Source of the DNA: Bacillus luti
Lineage (GTDB): Bacteria > Bacillota > Bacilli > Bacillales > Bacillaceae_G
Reading direction: 5' to 3'
Length of the DNA stretch: 64,000 nucleotides
Assembly (NCBI RefSeq): GCF_001884105.1
Contig: NZ_MACI01000069.1
Location: 124,001 to 188,000, forward strand
In this document: positions 24,665 to 32,717 of the stretch, piece after piece
Layout of the letters: the number at the start of each line of letters is the position of its first letter
Position numbering within the stretch: the first letter of the stretch is position 1
Notes under the pieces: generated by a model
Seen by the model: only the letters and a program-made list of their open reading frames with translations
Databases searched by the model: none
What the model was told of the DNA's origin: nothing
Program-made: the position numbers and the translations under genes

Positions 24665-25493
24665 CATACCTCGTATTCCATTAGGGGAATGGGTCGATTC
24701 ATTTGTTGCGAATTTATATGAGCACTTTGAAAGCTTGTTCCGAGGATTCTCTTATATTATCGATGGATTCGTTGATTTACTCACTAATTTTTTAATAATA
24801 ATACCGGCTATATTGATGATTATTATCTTATGTTTCCTCATTTGGTACACGACGAGAAAAGTATCTTTAATCATTTTTACGCTTATCGGATTATTATTTA
24901 TTTTAAATATTAACTACTGGGAACAAACGATGCAAACATTAGCACTCGTACTTACATCTGTTATTATTTCAGTGATTGTTGGAATTCCAATTGGGATATT
25001 AGCATCTCAAAATGAACGCTTCTCAAAATTTTTAAAACCGACATTAGACTTTATGCAAACAATGCCCGCATTCGTATATCTTATTCCGGCGATTACATTT
25101 TTTGGGGTAGGTGTTGTTCCTGGTATTATTGCATCAGTTATTTTTGCAATGCCGCCGACAATTCGTTTTACGGACTTAGGAATTAGACAAGTTCCAGAAG
25201 ATTTAATTGAAGCAGCGAATGCATTTGGCTCTACCGCATCACAAAAATTATTTAAAGTACAATTACCACTTGCGACGGGAACAATTATGGCGGGTGTAAA
25301 TCAAAGTATTATGCTCTCATTATCAATGGTCGTAACAGCTTCACTTGTAGGAGCACCAGGGCTTGGTGTCGATGTATATCGCTCTGTTACACAAGTTAAT
25401 ATCGGAATGGGATTTGAAGCGGGACTAGCTATCGTCGTGATTGCGATTATATTAGACCGCATTACACAAGGATTTCATCAAAAAAGAAGATGA
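24657..25493 (+). CDS. glycine betaine/proline ABC transporter permease
   Basis: This is the membrane subunit of the same OpuA/ProW-type importer (278 residues). It has about six transmembrane segments and the cytoplasmic coupling motif EAANAFGSTASQKLFKVQLPLATGTIMAGVNQSIMLSLSMVV, typical of ProW proteins. The 8-nt overlap with the ATPase gene means coupled translation. A hairpin terminator follows. Confidence 0.95.
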   Translation: MNSIPRIPLGEWVDSFVANLYEHFESLFRGFSYIIDGFVDLLTNFLIIIPAILMIIILCFLIWYTTRKVSLIIFTLIGLLFILNINYWEQTMQTLALVLTSVIISVIVGIPIGILASQNERFSKFLKPTLDFMQTMPAFVYLIPAITFFGVGVVPGIIASVIFAMPPTIRFTDLGIRQVPEDLIEAANAFGSTASQKLFKVQLPLATGTIMAGVNQSIMLSLSMVVTASLVGAPGLGVDVYRSVTQVNIGMGFEAGLAIVVIAIILDRITQGFHQKRR

Positions 25494-25494
25494 A

Positions 25495-25531
25495 AAAAAA
25501 ACACACTTTAGTATACAAAGTGTGTTTTTTT
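25495..25531. terminator. terminator after permease gene
   Basis: AAAAACACACTTT and AAAGTGTGTTTTT form a stem around AGTATAC. It is also correctly placed for the convergent small gene. Confidence 0.88.
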
Positions 25532-25542
25532 GTTCGTAAAGA

Positions 25543-25779
25543 TTACATACGAACAATAACAGAACCGCCAGCTGGTGCGCAAACTTGGTTTTGTTGTTGC
25601 TCCATTGATTTTATTAATTGATTATTTTCTTGGATTAATGAGATTAATTTCGCTAATTGGCTTTCAAGACTTGCGATGCGCTGCATCATATATTGAGAAT
25701 CATGGTGCAGTGTATTTCTTACTGGATGCGGGGAGTAAGTATATTGTTGATTTAAATTTGGATGCCAATGAGGATGCAT
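25543..25779 (-). CDS. small coiled-coil protein, 78 aa
   Basis: No family is recognised with certainty. The N-terminus is His/Pro/Tyr-rich (MHPHWHPNLNQQYTYSPHPVRN). A coiled-coil follows (MMQRIASLESQLAKLISLIQENNQLIKSMEQQQ), and the protein ends CAPAGGSVIVRM. His/Tyr-rich heads with a short coil resemble small spore-associated proteins such as GerPC-like ones, but that is a guess. GAAGGAGGAACG precedes the ATG, so translation is well supported. Confidence 0.65.
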   Translation of the reverse strand: MHPHWHPNLNQQYTYSPHPVRNTLHHDSQYMMQRIASLESQLAKLISLIQENNQLIKSMEQQQNQVCAPAGGSVIVRM

Positions 25780-26012
25780 TTGAATCGTTCCTCCTTCAAT
25801 AAATTACTAATCTTTCCTATAGTAAATGCCTATGTATATGTAATGGTGACTTGAAAATCTTTTCAAATGAAGAGGATTATGTAGAGGGAATGGAAAAGTA
25901 ATAAAGTACATTTTTTGGAATTTATTAAGTTGAATAGAGAATATATTAGGAAACAGCGACGTTCATGTAAATGGGTATTGTATGGGGAGAAATTATGAGA
26001 GGAGATGCTGTG

Positions 26013-26162
26013 GTGGCTAATAATAAAAAAAGAAATGATGCGATGGCGATCGGTATCGCTATAGGTATTGTAATCGGTGTAGTACCTAGATTGTTTACTG
26101 ATAATTTAGTAATCGGAATTGTTATTGGAATTGTAATTGGGATTGCGTTTTTGAAGAAATAA
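26013..26162 (+). CDS. glycine-zipper small membrane protein, 49 aa
   Basis: This very short protein (MANNKKRNDAMAIGIAIG...) has two hydrophobic stretches of repeated Gly-Ile/Val units (IGIAIGIVIGVV and VIGIVIGIVIGIAF) separated by PRLFTDN. Gly every third or fourth residue suggests tight packing of membrane helices. The GTG start is chosen because AGGAG lies 8 nt upstream. Longer starts at 25971 and 25995 are possible. Function is unknown. Confidence 0.6.
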   Translation: MANNKKRNDAMAIGIAIGIVIGVVPRLFTDNLVIGIVIGIVIGIAFLKK

Positions 26163-26273
26163 TGAGTTGTAAATTCAATTCAAAAATTCCTTCATTAAAA
26201 GATTGAATTTTCGGAATAAAAAACCTATTTTTCCTTTTTTTATGATATTATAAATAAAAGGATGGTGATGGAT

Positions 26274-26753
26274 ATGTCAACAAACAATCAGGTAGAACAA
26301 AACTGCTTTATTTGCGAAAAACATATAGGAAACATTACAGTTCCAGGTGGAGCTATTTACGAAGATGAACTCGTTTACGTTGGACATGTCCACTGGGATA
26401 GTGAAAAAACATACCTTGGTTATGTAATGATAGATATAAAAAGACATGTACCTGGCCTTGCCGAACTAACAGATGAAGAAGCAAAAGCGTTCGGACTTAT
26501 AACAAGTAGAGTAAGTAAGGCGCTAAAAGAAAGTGAAGGTGCAGAACATATTTACACTTTTGTTTCAGGGAATGGTGTACCACATATGCATATGCACATC
26601 ATACCGCGTTATCCAAATACACCCAAAGAGTTTTGGTCACCGACTGAAGTAGCGAAATGGACAGATGCGCCATATGGTGACGCAGAGAAAATCAAAAAAC
26701 TATGCGAAAGAATACGAAAGTATATGGTGAGTAAATATGCATACAACAAATAA
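26274..26753 (+). CDS. HIT family nucleotide hydrolase/transferase
   Basis: This is a histidine-triad protein of 159 residues. The triad is HMHMHII, preceded by FVSGNGVPHM. An N-terminal NCFICEKH is typical of Hint-like proteins. Family members hydrolyse nucleoside phosphoramidates or dinucleotides; the substrate here is unknown. Three ATGs are close together at the 5' end. 26274 is chosen since GGTGAT lies 5 nt before it. The 3' end overlaps the phosphatase gene by 17 nt. Confidence 0.88.
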   Translation: MSTNNQVEQNCFICEKHIGNITVPGGAIYEDELVYVGHVHWDSEKTYLGYVMIDIKRHVPGLAELTDEEAKAFGLITSRVSKALKESEGAEHIYTFVSGNGVPHMHMHIIPRYPNTPKEFWSPTEVAKWTDAPYGDAEKIKKLCERIRKYMVSKYAYNK

Positions 26754-27573
26754 TAGACAATATTCATGGGTTGGAAGTAGGGAAATGTGTCTAGGTGAAA
26801 TCTCAGTTAAGCAATATGGGGATATTGTACTTGGTAAATATGGAGGAAATATAAGTGCTGGAGCAAAAAAGAATGAAGATGGTGCTTTCATTCTATCTAA
26901 TGGTGATTGGGAATTTACAGCCATTTTAGACGGACATAATAGTGCAGAAAGTGTTGAGCTAGTAGTACACACAATCGAAAAAGAATATGAAAATATCAAC
27001 ACGATTATGAAAGAACCAATTGAAACAGTTTTTCGATCTGTTGAAAATCATATGCTTACAATTTTTCAATCACAATCATTTAAAGAAAAGTGCAAAAGAG
27101 TAAAAGGTGAAACAGCTTGCTTAATATGTATAAGAAAAGAAAATTACATATGGTGGCTATCTATTGGCGATTGTTTAGTTTATGTATTTCATGAAGAGTT
27201 ACATAAATTAGGACAATATACTTTGAATCAACGTCATTTTTATGAGTGGATTGGTAATGTTAACACATTTGATTTACCCGTTCCGTGCTATTCGTCAGGA
27301 GTTCGTGAATTGCGCACTGCTAACAATCGAATTGTCATGGTAACAGATGGGGTATTAGAGTGCGGGGAGCGCCGATATGAAAAGTCATCCAATTTGTATG
27401 AAGATATGAATGGAAATAAGGAAGAGCTAACAGAGTGTGTTCGAAATGTATTAGAGCACGTTCATCATCAATTAGGACGTGATAGTGCGACAATTATAAG
27501 TTGGGACTGCGAAAATGATACATATGCTACGTATCCGAGTAATCAGCCGGAGAAAATTAAAGTGAGAAAATAA
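26737..27573 (+). CDS. PP2C-like serine/threonine phosphatase
   Basis: The 278-residue protein fits the PPM/PP2C fold. It has NEDGAFI near residue 46, FTAILDGHNSAES (metal Asp-Gly-His), WWLSIGDCLVYVF, RIVMVTDGVLECGE and the final RDSATIISWDCEND. These are the Asp positions that bind the two metals. No signal peptide or extra domain is present. The gene overlaps the HIT gene by 17 nt and is followed 15 nt later by a DUF4181 gene. A partner kinase is not in the window. Confidence 0.85.
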   Translation: MHTTNNRQYSWVGSREMCLGEISVKQYGDIVLGKYGGNISAGAKKNEDGAFILSNGDWEFTAILDGHNSAESVELVVHTIEKEYENINTIMKEPIETVFRSVENHMLTIFQSQSFKEKCKRVKGETACLICIRKENYIWWLSIGDCLVYVFHEELHKLGQYTLNQRHFYEWIGNVNTFDLPVPCYSSGVRELRTANNRIVMVTDGVLECGERRYEKSSNLYEDMNGNKEELTECVRNVLEHVHHQLGRDSATIISWDCENDTYATYPSNQPEKIKVRK

Positions 27574-27588
27574 AAAGGATGGGGTTTT

Positions 27589-27954
27589 CTGTCAATTACA
27601 AAAATAGCCTTATTAATTTTATGGGTACTATCTTTATTGGTTTTTGAAAGAATAGCGAGAAGACAGTTAAATATACCGAAACAAAAAGGATGGAATAACC
27701 AATATGTGAATGATACACATAAGTGGGGAAATAGAATTATCATTTTCTCTTATATAGTTGTTATTGCTATAAGCACTTTTCTTCCAAATCGTATATTTAT
27801 GGGCTATGTACCTCTATTGTTTTTTATTACGTTATATGGATTTCAATCATATATGGAGTGGAAATATGATAAAGAATCGCGGGAGTTTTTGATTTCATTA
27901 TTAGGAATTGTAGCATTAATAATAACAGGATTCATACTACATTTCTTCCTTTAA
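27589..27954 (+). CDS. DUF4181 membrane protein, copy 1 (CTG start)
   Basis: This is a small membrane protein of the DUF4181 type: an N-terminal helix, ARRQLNIPKQKGWNNQYVNDTHKW, further helices and the signature YMEWKYDKESREFLISL. By alignment with copies 2 and 3 the first helix must begin before the TTG at 27637. The only reasonable start is CTG at 27589, which follows AAGGATGGGG and comes after an in-frame stop, giving 121 residues. A rare CTG start or a mutated start codon is therefore implied. Function is unknown. Confidence 0.7.
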   Translation: MSITKIALLILWVLSLLVFERIARRQLNIPKQKGWNNQYVNDTHKWGNRIIIFSYIVVIAISTFLPNRIFMGYVPLLFFITLYGFQSYMEWKYDKESREFLISLLGIVALIITGFILHFFL

Positions 27955-27989
27955 TATAATATGAATTTAAAGAAAGAAGGAGAGAAGAA

Positions 27990-28436
27990 ATGAAAAGCCC
28001 TTTATTACGTGCAGAAGCGATTATTTTTAATGAAGATCATTCAAGAATATTCGTTCAATGTGACAAGAACGAATCGTTTTATCGTTTTCCCGGCGGGTCA
28101 ATTGAATTTGGTGAAACGGCCCAAGAAGCTATCATGCGAGAACTGTTGGAAGAATATGATTTAGAAGTCTTTGTTGAGCAATTAGCTGTTGTAAATGAGC
28201 ATATTTTTACGTGGAATAACGAAAAAGGTCATCATTGTACATTGATGCATTGGGGAGCTACTCGAGAAATAGTTACGAATGCAATAAGGCATAAAGAACA
28301 TGAGGATATTATATTAACTTGGAAAAGTTTAAATGAATTAAAGGAAAAACCAACATATCCTGAAGGGATTGTAAATTACTTAGAAAATCATAACCGTAAT
28401 ATAGTCCACTTTATTTTACATAATTCAATGGAGTAA
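27990..28436 (+). CDS. Nudix hydrolase
   Basis: This 148-residue Nudix enzyme has the box GGSIEFGETAQEAIMRELLEEYDLEV (G-x5-E-x7-REUxEExxU, with Tyr where Gly is common). The family cleaves nucleoside diphosphates linked to another moiety; the substrate is not predictable here. GAAGGAGAG precedes the ATG. It sits between DUF4181 copies 1 and 2 on the same strand, in a close-packed unit. Confidence 0.9.
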   Translation: MKSPLLRAEAIIFNEDHSRIFVQCDKNESFYRFPGGSIEFGETAQEAIMRELLEEYDLEVFVEQLAVVNEHIFTWNNEKGHHCTLMHWGATREIVTNAIRHKEHEDIILTWKSLNELKEKPTYPEGIVNYLENHNRNIVHFILHNSME

Positions 28437-28450
28437 TAGGAGGAATGGAA

Positions 28451-28834
28451 ATGAGAACCTATACGTTTTGGATTATAATCTTTGTTTTTTGTATAGTTGG
28501 CTACTTTTTAGAACAATTTTTAAGAAGAAAGTTGAATATGCCAAAGAAAGGCTTATGGGGATATAATAAACATGTAAATAGCTTACATAAAAAATTAGAA
28601 ATAGGACTAATTTTTGTTTATTTAATAACTAGCTTTATTTATATATATAAATTAGAAACCACTAATATTGCTTATGTTATTTTTAGTTATTTAGGGGTTT
28701 CCTGGATTTTAAGAGCATACATGGAGTGGAAGTATGATAGAGAATCGAAAGAGTATATTATTTCGTTATTCGGATTATCTTCATTTATCCTTATGATTTC
28801 GATGATGTTTTACTTCGTTTCTCCTGCTACATGA
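28451..28834 (+). CDS. DUF4181 membrane protein, copy 2
   Basis: This paralogue of the genes at 27589 and 28955 has 127 residues and about four hydrophobic segments. The shared core is FLEQFLRRKLNMPKKGLWGY...KHVNSLHKKLEIG and AYMEWKYDRESKEYIISLFG. The ATG at 28451 is preferred over 28445, which would touch AGGAGG. Function is unknown. Confidence 0.82.
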   Translation: MRTYTFWIIIFVFCIVGYFLEQFLRRKLNMPKKGLWGYNKHVNSLHKKLEIGLIFVYLITSFIYIYKLETTNIAYVIFSYLGVSWILRAYMEWKYDRESKEYIISLFGLSSFILMISMMFYFVSPAT

Positions 28835-28954
28835 CAAAATAATTATTGAGGGTACATTAATAAATTGATGGAATATTAAATTGTTTAGTAAAAAGTAATC
28901 ATAATATAATCGAATTTATTTCAAAAAATAAATTAGGTAATAGGAGGGAGCACA

Positions 28955-29320
28955 ATGGGGACCTCTACTATTATTATTATTGTACTAGGTATAGGTGGTT
29001 ACTTTTTAGAACAGTTTTTAAGAAAAAAATTGAATATGAAGAAGCGAGGGTTCTTCGGGTATAAGCATGTGAATAGTTTGCATGTGAAATTGGAAATAGT
29101 ATTATTTTTTATTTATTTCATAACTTGTTTTACTTATGTAAATAACGAAAATGTAGGATATGTTATGTTCATTTTTTTCGGAACTTTATGGACGTTACGG
29201 GCATGGATGGAGTGGAAATATGATAGGGAGTCGAGAGAATACATTCTTTCGATAATCGGATTAGTTGCATTTATTATTATGATTTCATTACTACTTTACT
29301 TCCAGCCGCTTTTAACGTAA
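28955..29320 (+). CDS. DUF4181 membrane protein, copy 3
   Basis: This third member of the tandem family has 121 residues. YFLEQFLRKKLNMKKRGFFGYKHVNSLHVKLEIVLFF and AWMEWKYDRESREYILSIIG are very close to copy 2, which indicates recent duplication. Membrane segments flank the charged motif, which probably lies on the cytoplasmic side. AGGAGGGAG precedes the ATG. A hairpin terminator follows. Function is unknown. Confidence 0.82.
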   Translation: MGTSTIIIIVLGIGGYFLEQFLRKKLNMKKRGFFGYKHVNSLHVKLEIVLFFIYFITCFTYVNNENVGYVMFIFFGTLWTLRAWMEWKYDRESREYILSIIGLVAFIIMISLLLYFQPLLT

Positions 29321-29344
29321 AGAAGAAAACAAGGGGATTGAGTG

Positions 29345-29387
29345 AAAAGCAACCATGTATTTGTTAGGTGATAAATGGTTGCTTTTT
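29345..29387 (+). terminator. terminator after DUF4181 cluster
   Basis: AAAAGCAACCAT pairs with ATGGTTGCTTTT across an 18-nt loop, followed by T residues. Confidence 0.75.
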
Positions 29388-29408
29388 GTTTTGAGAATAG
29401 GAATATTT

Positions 29409-29918
29409 TTAAATGTTTGTTTTATCTAATATACATTTAATAAAACTAGTTTTGTCCTCCGCATACTTATGTTTATTGTTATGGTTTGCTTGTGAAAGTC
29501 GCATCTTTAACTGTTCATACTGCATACGAGCAGTTTTATTATTTATTAAGTAATCTCTGAATTGTAATTGCTCTATTAAATATTGGTTCCCTCGTTCATA
29601 CATATGAATTTGATGAGTTCTTGGCTCACCTTTATTAAAATAATATCGTTCAGGCAATACATCTTTTCTATATTTATAGTTTAGTAGTTCTAACTTTTTA
29701 ATACAATGTATACCGTCCCTATAATTTTCTAATTCGATTGCTATATCAATAATTGGCTTTGCACTTAAATGTGGAATAGAAGTACTACCAATATGGTGTA
29801 TCGCTAAAATATGTTCGCCAATTTGTTCTTCAATGAATTGTTTCTCTTTTATAAACTCAATTGCCCATTCTTTAGTCCATGGAACTAAAAATACTTTCCC
29901 GTACGGTAAACCTAGCAT
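29409..29918 (-). CDS. GrpB/UPF0157 nucleotidyltransferase-fold protein
   Basis: The 169-residue protein belongs to the GrpB family. It has the conserved HHIGSTSIPHLSAKPIIDIAIEL (GS-T-S with the D-I-D-like metal site), then RYYFNKGEPRTHQIHMYERGNQYLIEQLQFRDYL. The fold is that of nucleotidyltransferases and the physiological role is not established. GAAAGAGGTGC precedes the ATG. It lies 42 nt downstream of the SDR gene on the same strand, so they may be one unit. Confidence 0.9.
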   Translation of the reverse strand: MLGLPYGKVFLVPWTKEWAIEFIKEKQFIEEQIGEHILAIHHIGSTSIPHLSAKPIIDIAIELENYRDGIHCIKKLELLNYKYRKDVLPERYYFNKGEPRTHQIHMYERGNQYLIEQLQFRDYLINNKTARMQYEQLKMRLSQANHNNKHKYAEDKTSFIKCILDKTNI

Positions 29919-29959
29919 TTGTTTAGCACCTCTTTCAAAATGGTTTTTAATACAGGTAA

Positions 29960-30805
29960 TTACATTTTCTTAAAGCTTCTCGAAACAAGGTATTCCCACA
30001 ATCTCCAAGGAAGAATCTTCTTCGCAAAGATCATAAATTTTACACCTTTACCGATTGGATAACGTAAATTCGTACGCTTAGATTCAGCAATTTCTGCGAT
30101 TTTTTTAGCAACATCTAGCGGATTACCAAATGTATCACTACCACTATTAATATGTTTTTGTATTTTATCCATATATTCTTTGTACGGAGAAGCAGTATCA
30201 GATTGGTTTACAGCTAGTTGTTTACCAATTTCCCAAATGTTCGTGTTATAAGAACCTGCTTCAAGTAAGGCAACATCTATTCCAAATGGTTTTACTTCTA
30301 AACGAAGGGATTCACTCCATCCTTCTAATGCATATTTTGAAGATACGTATGGAGATAAACCAGGGAATCCGACTTGGCCACTAATGCTACTTATGTTAAT
30401 GATTTTTCCGCTTCTTTGTTCTCTCATATATGGTAAGACAAGTTGAGTGATTGATATAGCGCCAAAAAAATTCGTTTCAAATTGTTTACGGTATTCTTCC
30501 ACTGGGATTTCTTCTACAAAGCCTCCAGTTGCATATCCTGCATTGTTAATGAGAAGGTCTACTCTATTGATTTCTTTTAAAAATAATTGAAAGTTATGTA
30601 TAGAATTTTGATCTGTTACATCTAATTGTTGAACTTTTATATTTTGCTGTAACTTGAGTTTAGTAGCTTGAGATAGTAAGTCTACTTTTTTCTCAACATT
30701 TCGCATTGTAGCGATAACTATATAGTCTTTTTTCGCAAGTTCAAGTGTCGTTAATAGTCCGAATCCACTTGAAGCCCCTGTAATAACCGCGATTTTTTTA
30801 TTCAT
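29960..30805 (-). CDS. short-chain dehydrogenase/reductase
   Basis: This is a classical SDR oxidoreductase of 281 residues: TGASSGFG cofactor motif at residues 10-17, LDVTDQNS, LINNAGYA, the catalytic Ser in NISSISGQVG and YVSSK as the Tyr-x-x-x-Lys pair. ATMRN after the second strand suggests NADP(H) preference, but this is inference. The substrate is unknown. A 247-nt gap separates it from the divergent DinB gene. Confidence 0.9.
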   Translation of the reverse strand: MNKKIAVITGASSGFGLLTTLELAKKDYIVIATMRNVEKKVDLLSQATKLKLQQNIKVQQLDVTDQNSIHNFQLFLKEINRVDLLINNAGYATGGFVEEIPVEEYRKQFETNFFGAISITQLVLPYMREQRSGKIINISSISGQVGFPGLSPYVSSKYALEGWSESLRLEVKPFGIDVALLEAGSYNTNIWEIGKQLAVNQSDTASPYKEYMDKIQKHINSGSDTFGNPLDVAKKIAEIAESKRTNLRYPIGKGVKFMIFAKKILPWRLWEYLVSRSFKKM

Positions 30806-31052
30806 TGGTCGCTCGCTTTCTTTTCTTTTATCATAACGAGTTGTAAGCAGAAAATCTATTAATCTTACATATTGTTTCCATATATATTCATTTTATTTTT
30901 AAATTGTAGGAACTGATGTATGGTTCAAGTAAGTACTTATCTATTCTTAATTTGCATATGTATGGAATGCTTTTAAAGAAGGGAATTGTGCAGAATCACC
31001 GTATATAGAGTAGAGAGTATAATATAAAAGTTGATGAAATGGAGGAAAAAAA

Positions 31053-31532
31053 ATGGCCCATGTGAAAGATGTATTAGCAGATCAGTTATTAGCAAATGCC
31101 AATGATTCTAGTTGGTATATTCCATTTTCAGATGCAGTTAAGGATTTATCAGAGAGAGAAGCTTTTTGGAAACCGAATGAAGAGAGTAATAGTATAGCAG
31201 AAATTGTACAACATTTACTGTACTGGAATTCAACGTGGCAAACTAGGTACAAAGAATCAAATGTTAATGCCGTACCTGCTATTGGAGATAATAACAAAAG
31301 TTTTATGTTATCAAATAATCAAACATTTGAAGAATTAAGAGAAAAACTATTAGAGAAGCTGTTGCAATGGCAAAATCTCATAAATGAAGAAAAGGTTGAA
31401 AGTGATGTAACAGGATTTCCAGTTTCTGCAAAGTGGTGGGAAGTGCTAGCGAATGTCACGACTCATAATGCATATCATATCGGTCAAATTATTTACATTC
31501 GTAAATTACAAAAGAGTTTTGAGAATGAATAA
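31053..31532 (+). CDS. DinB family protein
   Basis: This is a 159-residue four-helix DinB/YfiT-type protein. Metal-binding histidines appear in EIVQHLLYWNSTW and TTHNAYHIGQIIYIRK. Family members include bacillithiol-dependent transferases and proteins of unknown role. GGAGGAAAAAA precedes the ATG. A second DinB protein of a different subgroup lies at 63159. Confidence 0.88.
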   Translation: MAHVKDVLADQLLANANDSSWYIPFSDAVKDLSEREAFWKPNEESNSIAEIVQHLLYWNSTWQTRYKESNVNAVPAIGDNNKSFMLSNNQTFEELREKLLEKLLQWQNLINEEKVESDVTGFPVSAKWWEVLANVTTHNAYHIGQIIYIRKLQKSFENE

Positions 31533-31558
31533 AGTAATGATTCTCTTATTAAGGGAAC

Positions 31559-31607
31559 AAAAGTGGACAAAATGAGACATTAGTCTCGTTTTGTCCACTT
31601 TTTTATT
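31559..31607 (+). terminator. long hairpin after DinB gene
   Basis: AAAAGTGGACAAAATGAGAC and its near-perfect complement form a 20-bp stem around ATTA, followed by a T run. It is probably the dinB-family terminator. Its position about 45-90 nt upstream of the sigma-54 promoter also leaves open a role as an activator-binding dyad. Confidence 0.8.
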
Positions 31608-31649
31608 TTTAAAAGAAAGAGAAAAGCTATTAAATTAAGGATTAGAAAT

Positions 31650-31665
31650 TGGCACGGTACTTGCA
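31650..31665 (+). promoter_or_regulatory. sigma-54 (-24/-12) promoter of aco operon
   Basis: TGGCAC, five bases, then TTGCA is an exact -24/-12 element and lies 37 nt upstream of acoA. The aco operon is known to depend on SigL (sigma-54) and AcoR in Bacillus subtilis, and an AcoR homologue is in this window. Confidence 0.93.
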
Positions 31666-31701
31666 ATATAAAAGATGAACAAGAAAATAGGAGGGCTGGA
31701 C

Positions 31702-32700
31702 ATGTTAAAAACAACTGAAAGTAAAGGGAATGAAATTACGAAAGAACAAGCACGTTGGATGTATGAAAAAATGTTAGAGATTCGTAAGTTTGAAGATAAG
31801 GTACATGAATTATTCGCGCAAGGTGTTCTACCAGGTTTCGTTCATTTATACGCAGGTGAGGAAGCGGTAGCAGTTGGTGTATGTGCCCACTTAACAGATA
31901 GCGACAGTATTACAAGTACGCATAGAGGACATGGACATTGTATCGCAAAAGGCTGTGATTTAAACGGTATGATGGCTGAACTTTTTGGGAAAGCGACAGG
32001 ATTATGTAAAGGAAAAGGCGGCTCAATGCATATTGCCGATTTAGATAAAGGAATGCTTGGTGCGAATGGAATTGTAGGCGGTGGTTTCCCACTTGCTTGC
32101 GGTTCAGCATTAACAGCTAAATATAAAGGGACTAAAGATGTGAGTGTGTGTTTCTTCGGTGACGGAGCAAATAATGAAGGAACATTCCATGAAGGGGTTA
32201 ATTTAGCGGCGATTTGGAAGTTACCAGTTATTTTTATTGCAGAAAATAACGGTTACGGTGAAGCAACGACATTTGAATATGCTTCAAGTTGTGATTCCAT
32301 TGCAGATCGAGCGAAAGCTTACAATATTCCAGGTGTTCAAGTGGATGGGAAAGATTTACTTGCAGTATATAAAGCCGCGGAAGAAGCGATAGAACGTGCG
32401 CGTAATGGCGGTGGGCCAACAATTATTGAATGTATGACATATCGTAACTACGGTCATTTTGAAGGTGAAGCGCAAACATATAAAACTTCAGAAGAAAAAG
32501 AAGAGCATTTAAATGAAAAAGATGCGATTGTGCATTTCCGTAAGCATTTAATTCATGAAGGATTATTAACAGAAACTGAACTTGTAGATATGGAAAAGGC
32601 AGTAGATGAAGCAGTACAAAAATCAATTGAATTTAGTGAAAATAGTCCATATCCAGAGGATGCAGAATTATTAAAAGATGTATACGTTTCTTACAAATAA
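31702..32700 (+). CDS. acoA: acetoin dehydrogenase E1 alpha subunit
   Basis: This is the TPP-dependent E1 alpha subunit of the acetoin dehydrogenase complex, which cleaves acetoin to acetaldehyde plus an acetyl group for CoA. The TPP motif begins GDGANNEG and ends in AENNGYGE. THRGHGHCIAKG and GKGGSMHIAD are typical of E1 alpha subunits. ATG 31702 follows GGAGGG by 8 nt, giving 332 residues; an in-frame ATG upstream lacks this spacing. It is the first gene of acoABCL under a sigma-54 promoter. Confidence 0.95.
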   Translation: MLKTTESKGNEITKEQARWMYEKMLEIRKFEDKVHELFAQGVLPGFVHLYAGEEAVAVGVCAHLTDSDSITSTHRGHGHCIAKGCDLNGMMAELFGKATGLCKGKGGSMHIADLDKGMLGANGIVGGGFPLACGSALTAKYKGTKDVSVCFFGDGANNEGTFHEGVNLAAIWKLPVIFIAENNGYGEATTFEYASSCDSIADRAKAYNIPGVQVDGKDLLAVYKAAEEAIERARNGGGPTIIECMTYRNYGHFEGEAQTYKTSEEKEEHLNEKDAIVHFRKHLIHEGLLTETELVDMEKAVDEAVQKSIEFSENSPYPEDAELLKDVYVSYK

Positions 32701-32717
32701 GAGGAGGGTGAAAAATA

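Noticed and set aside
27637-27954. TTG 27637 as the start of DUF4181 copy 1
   Set aside because: It would remove most of the first membrane helix that the two paralogues keep, and there is no ribosome site before it.
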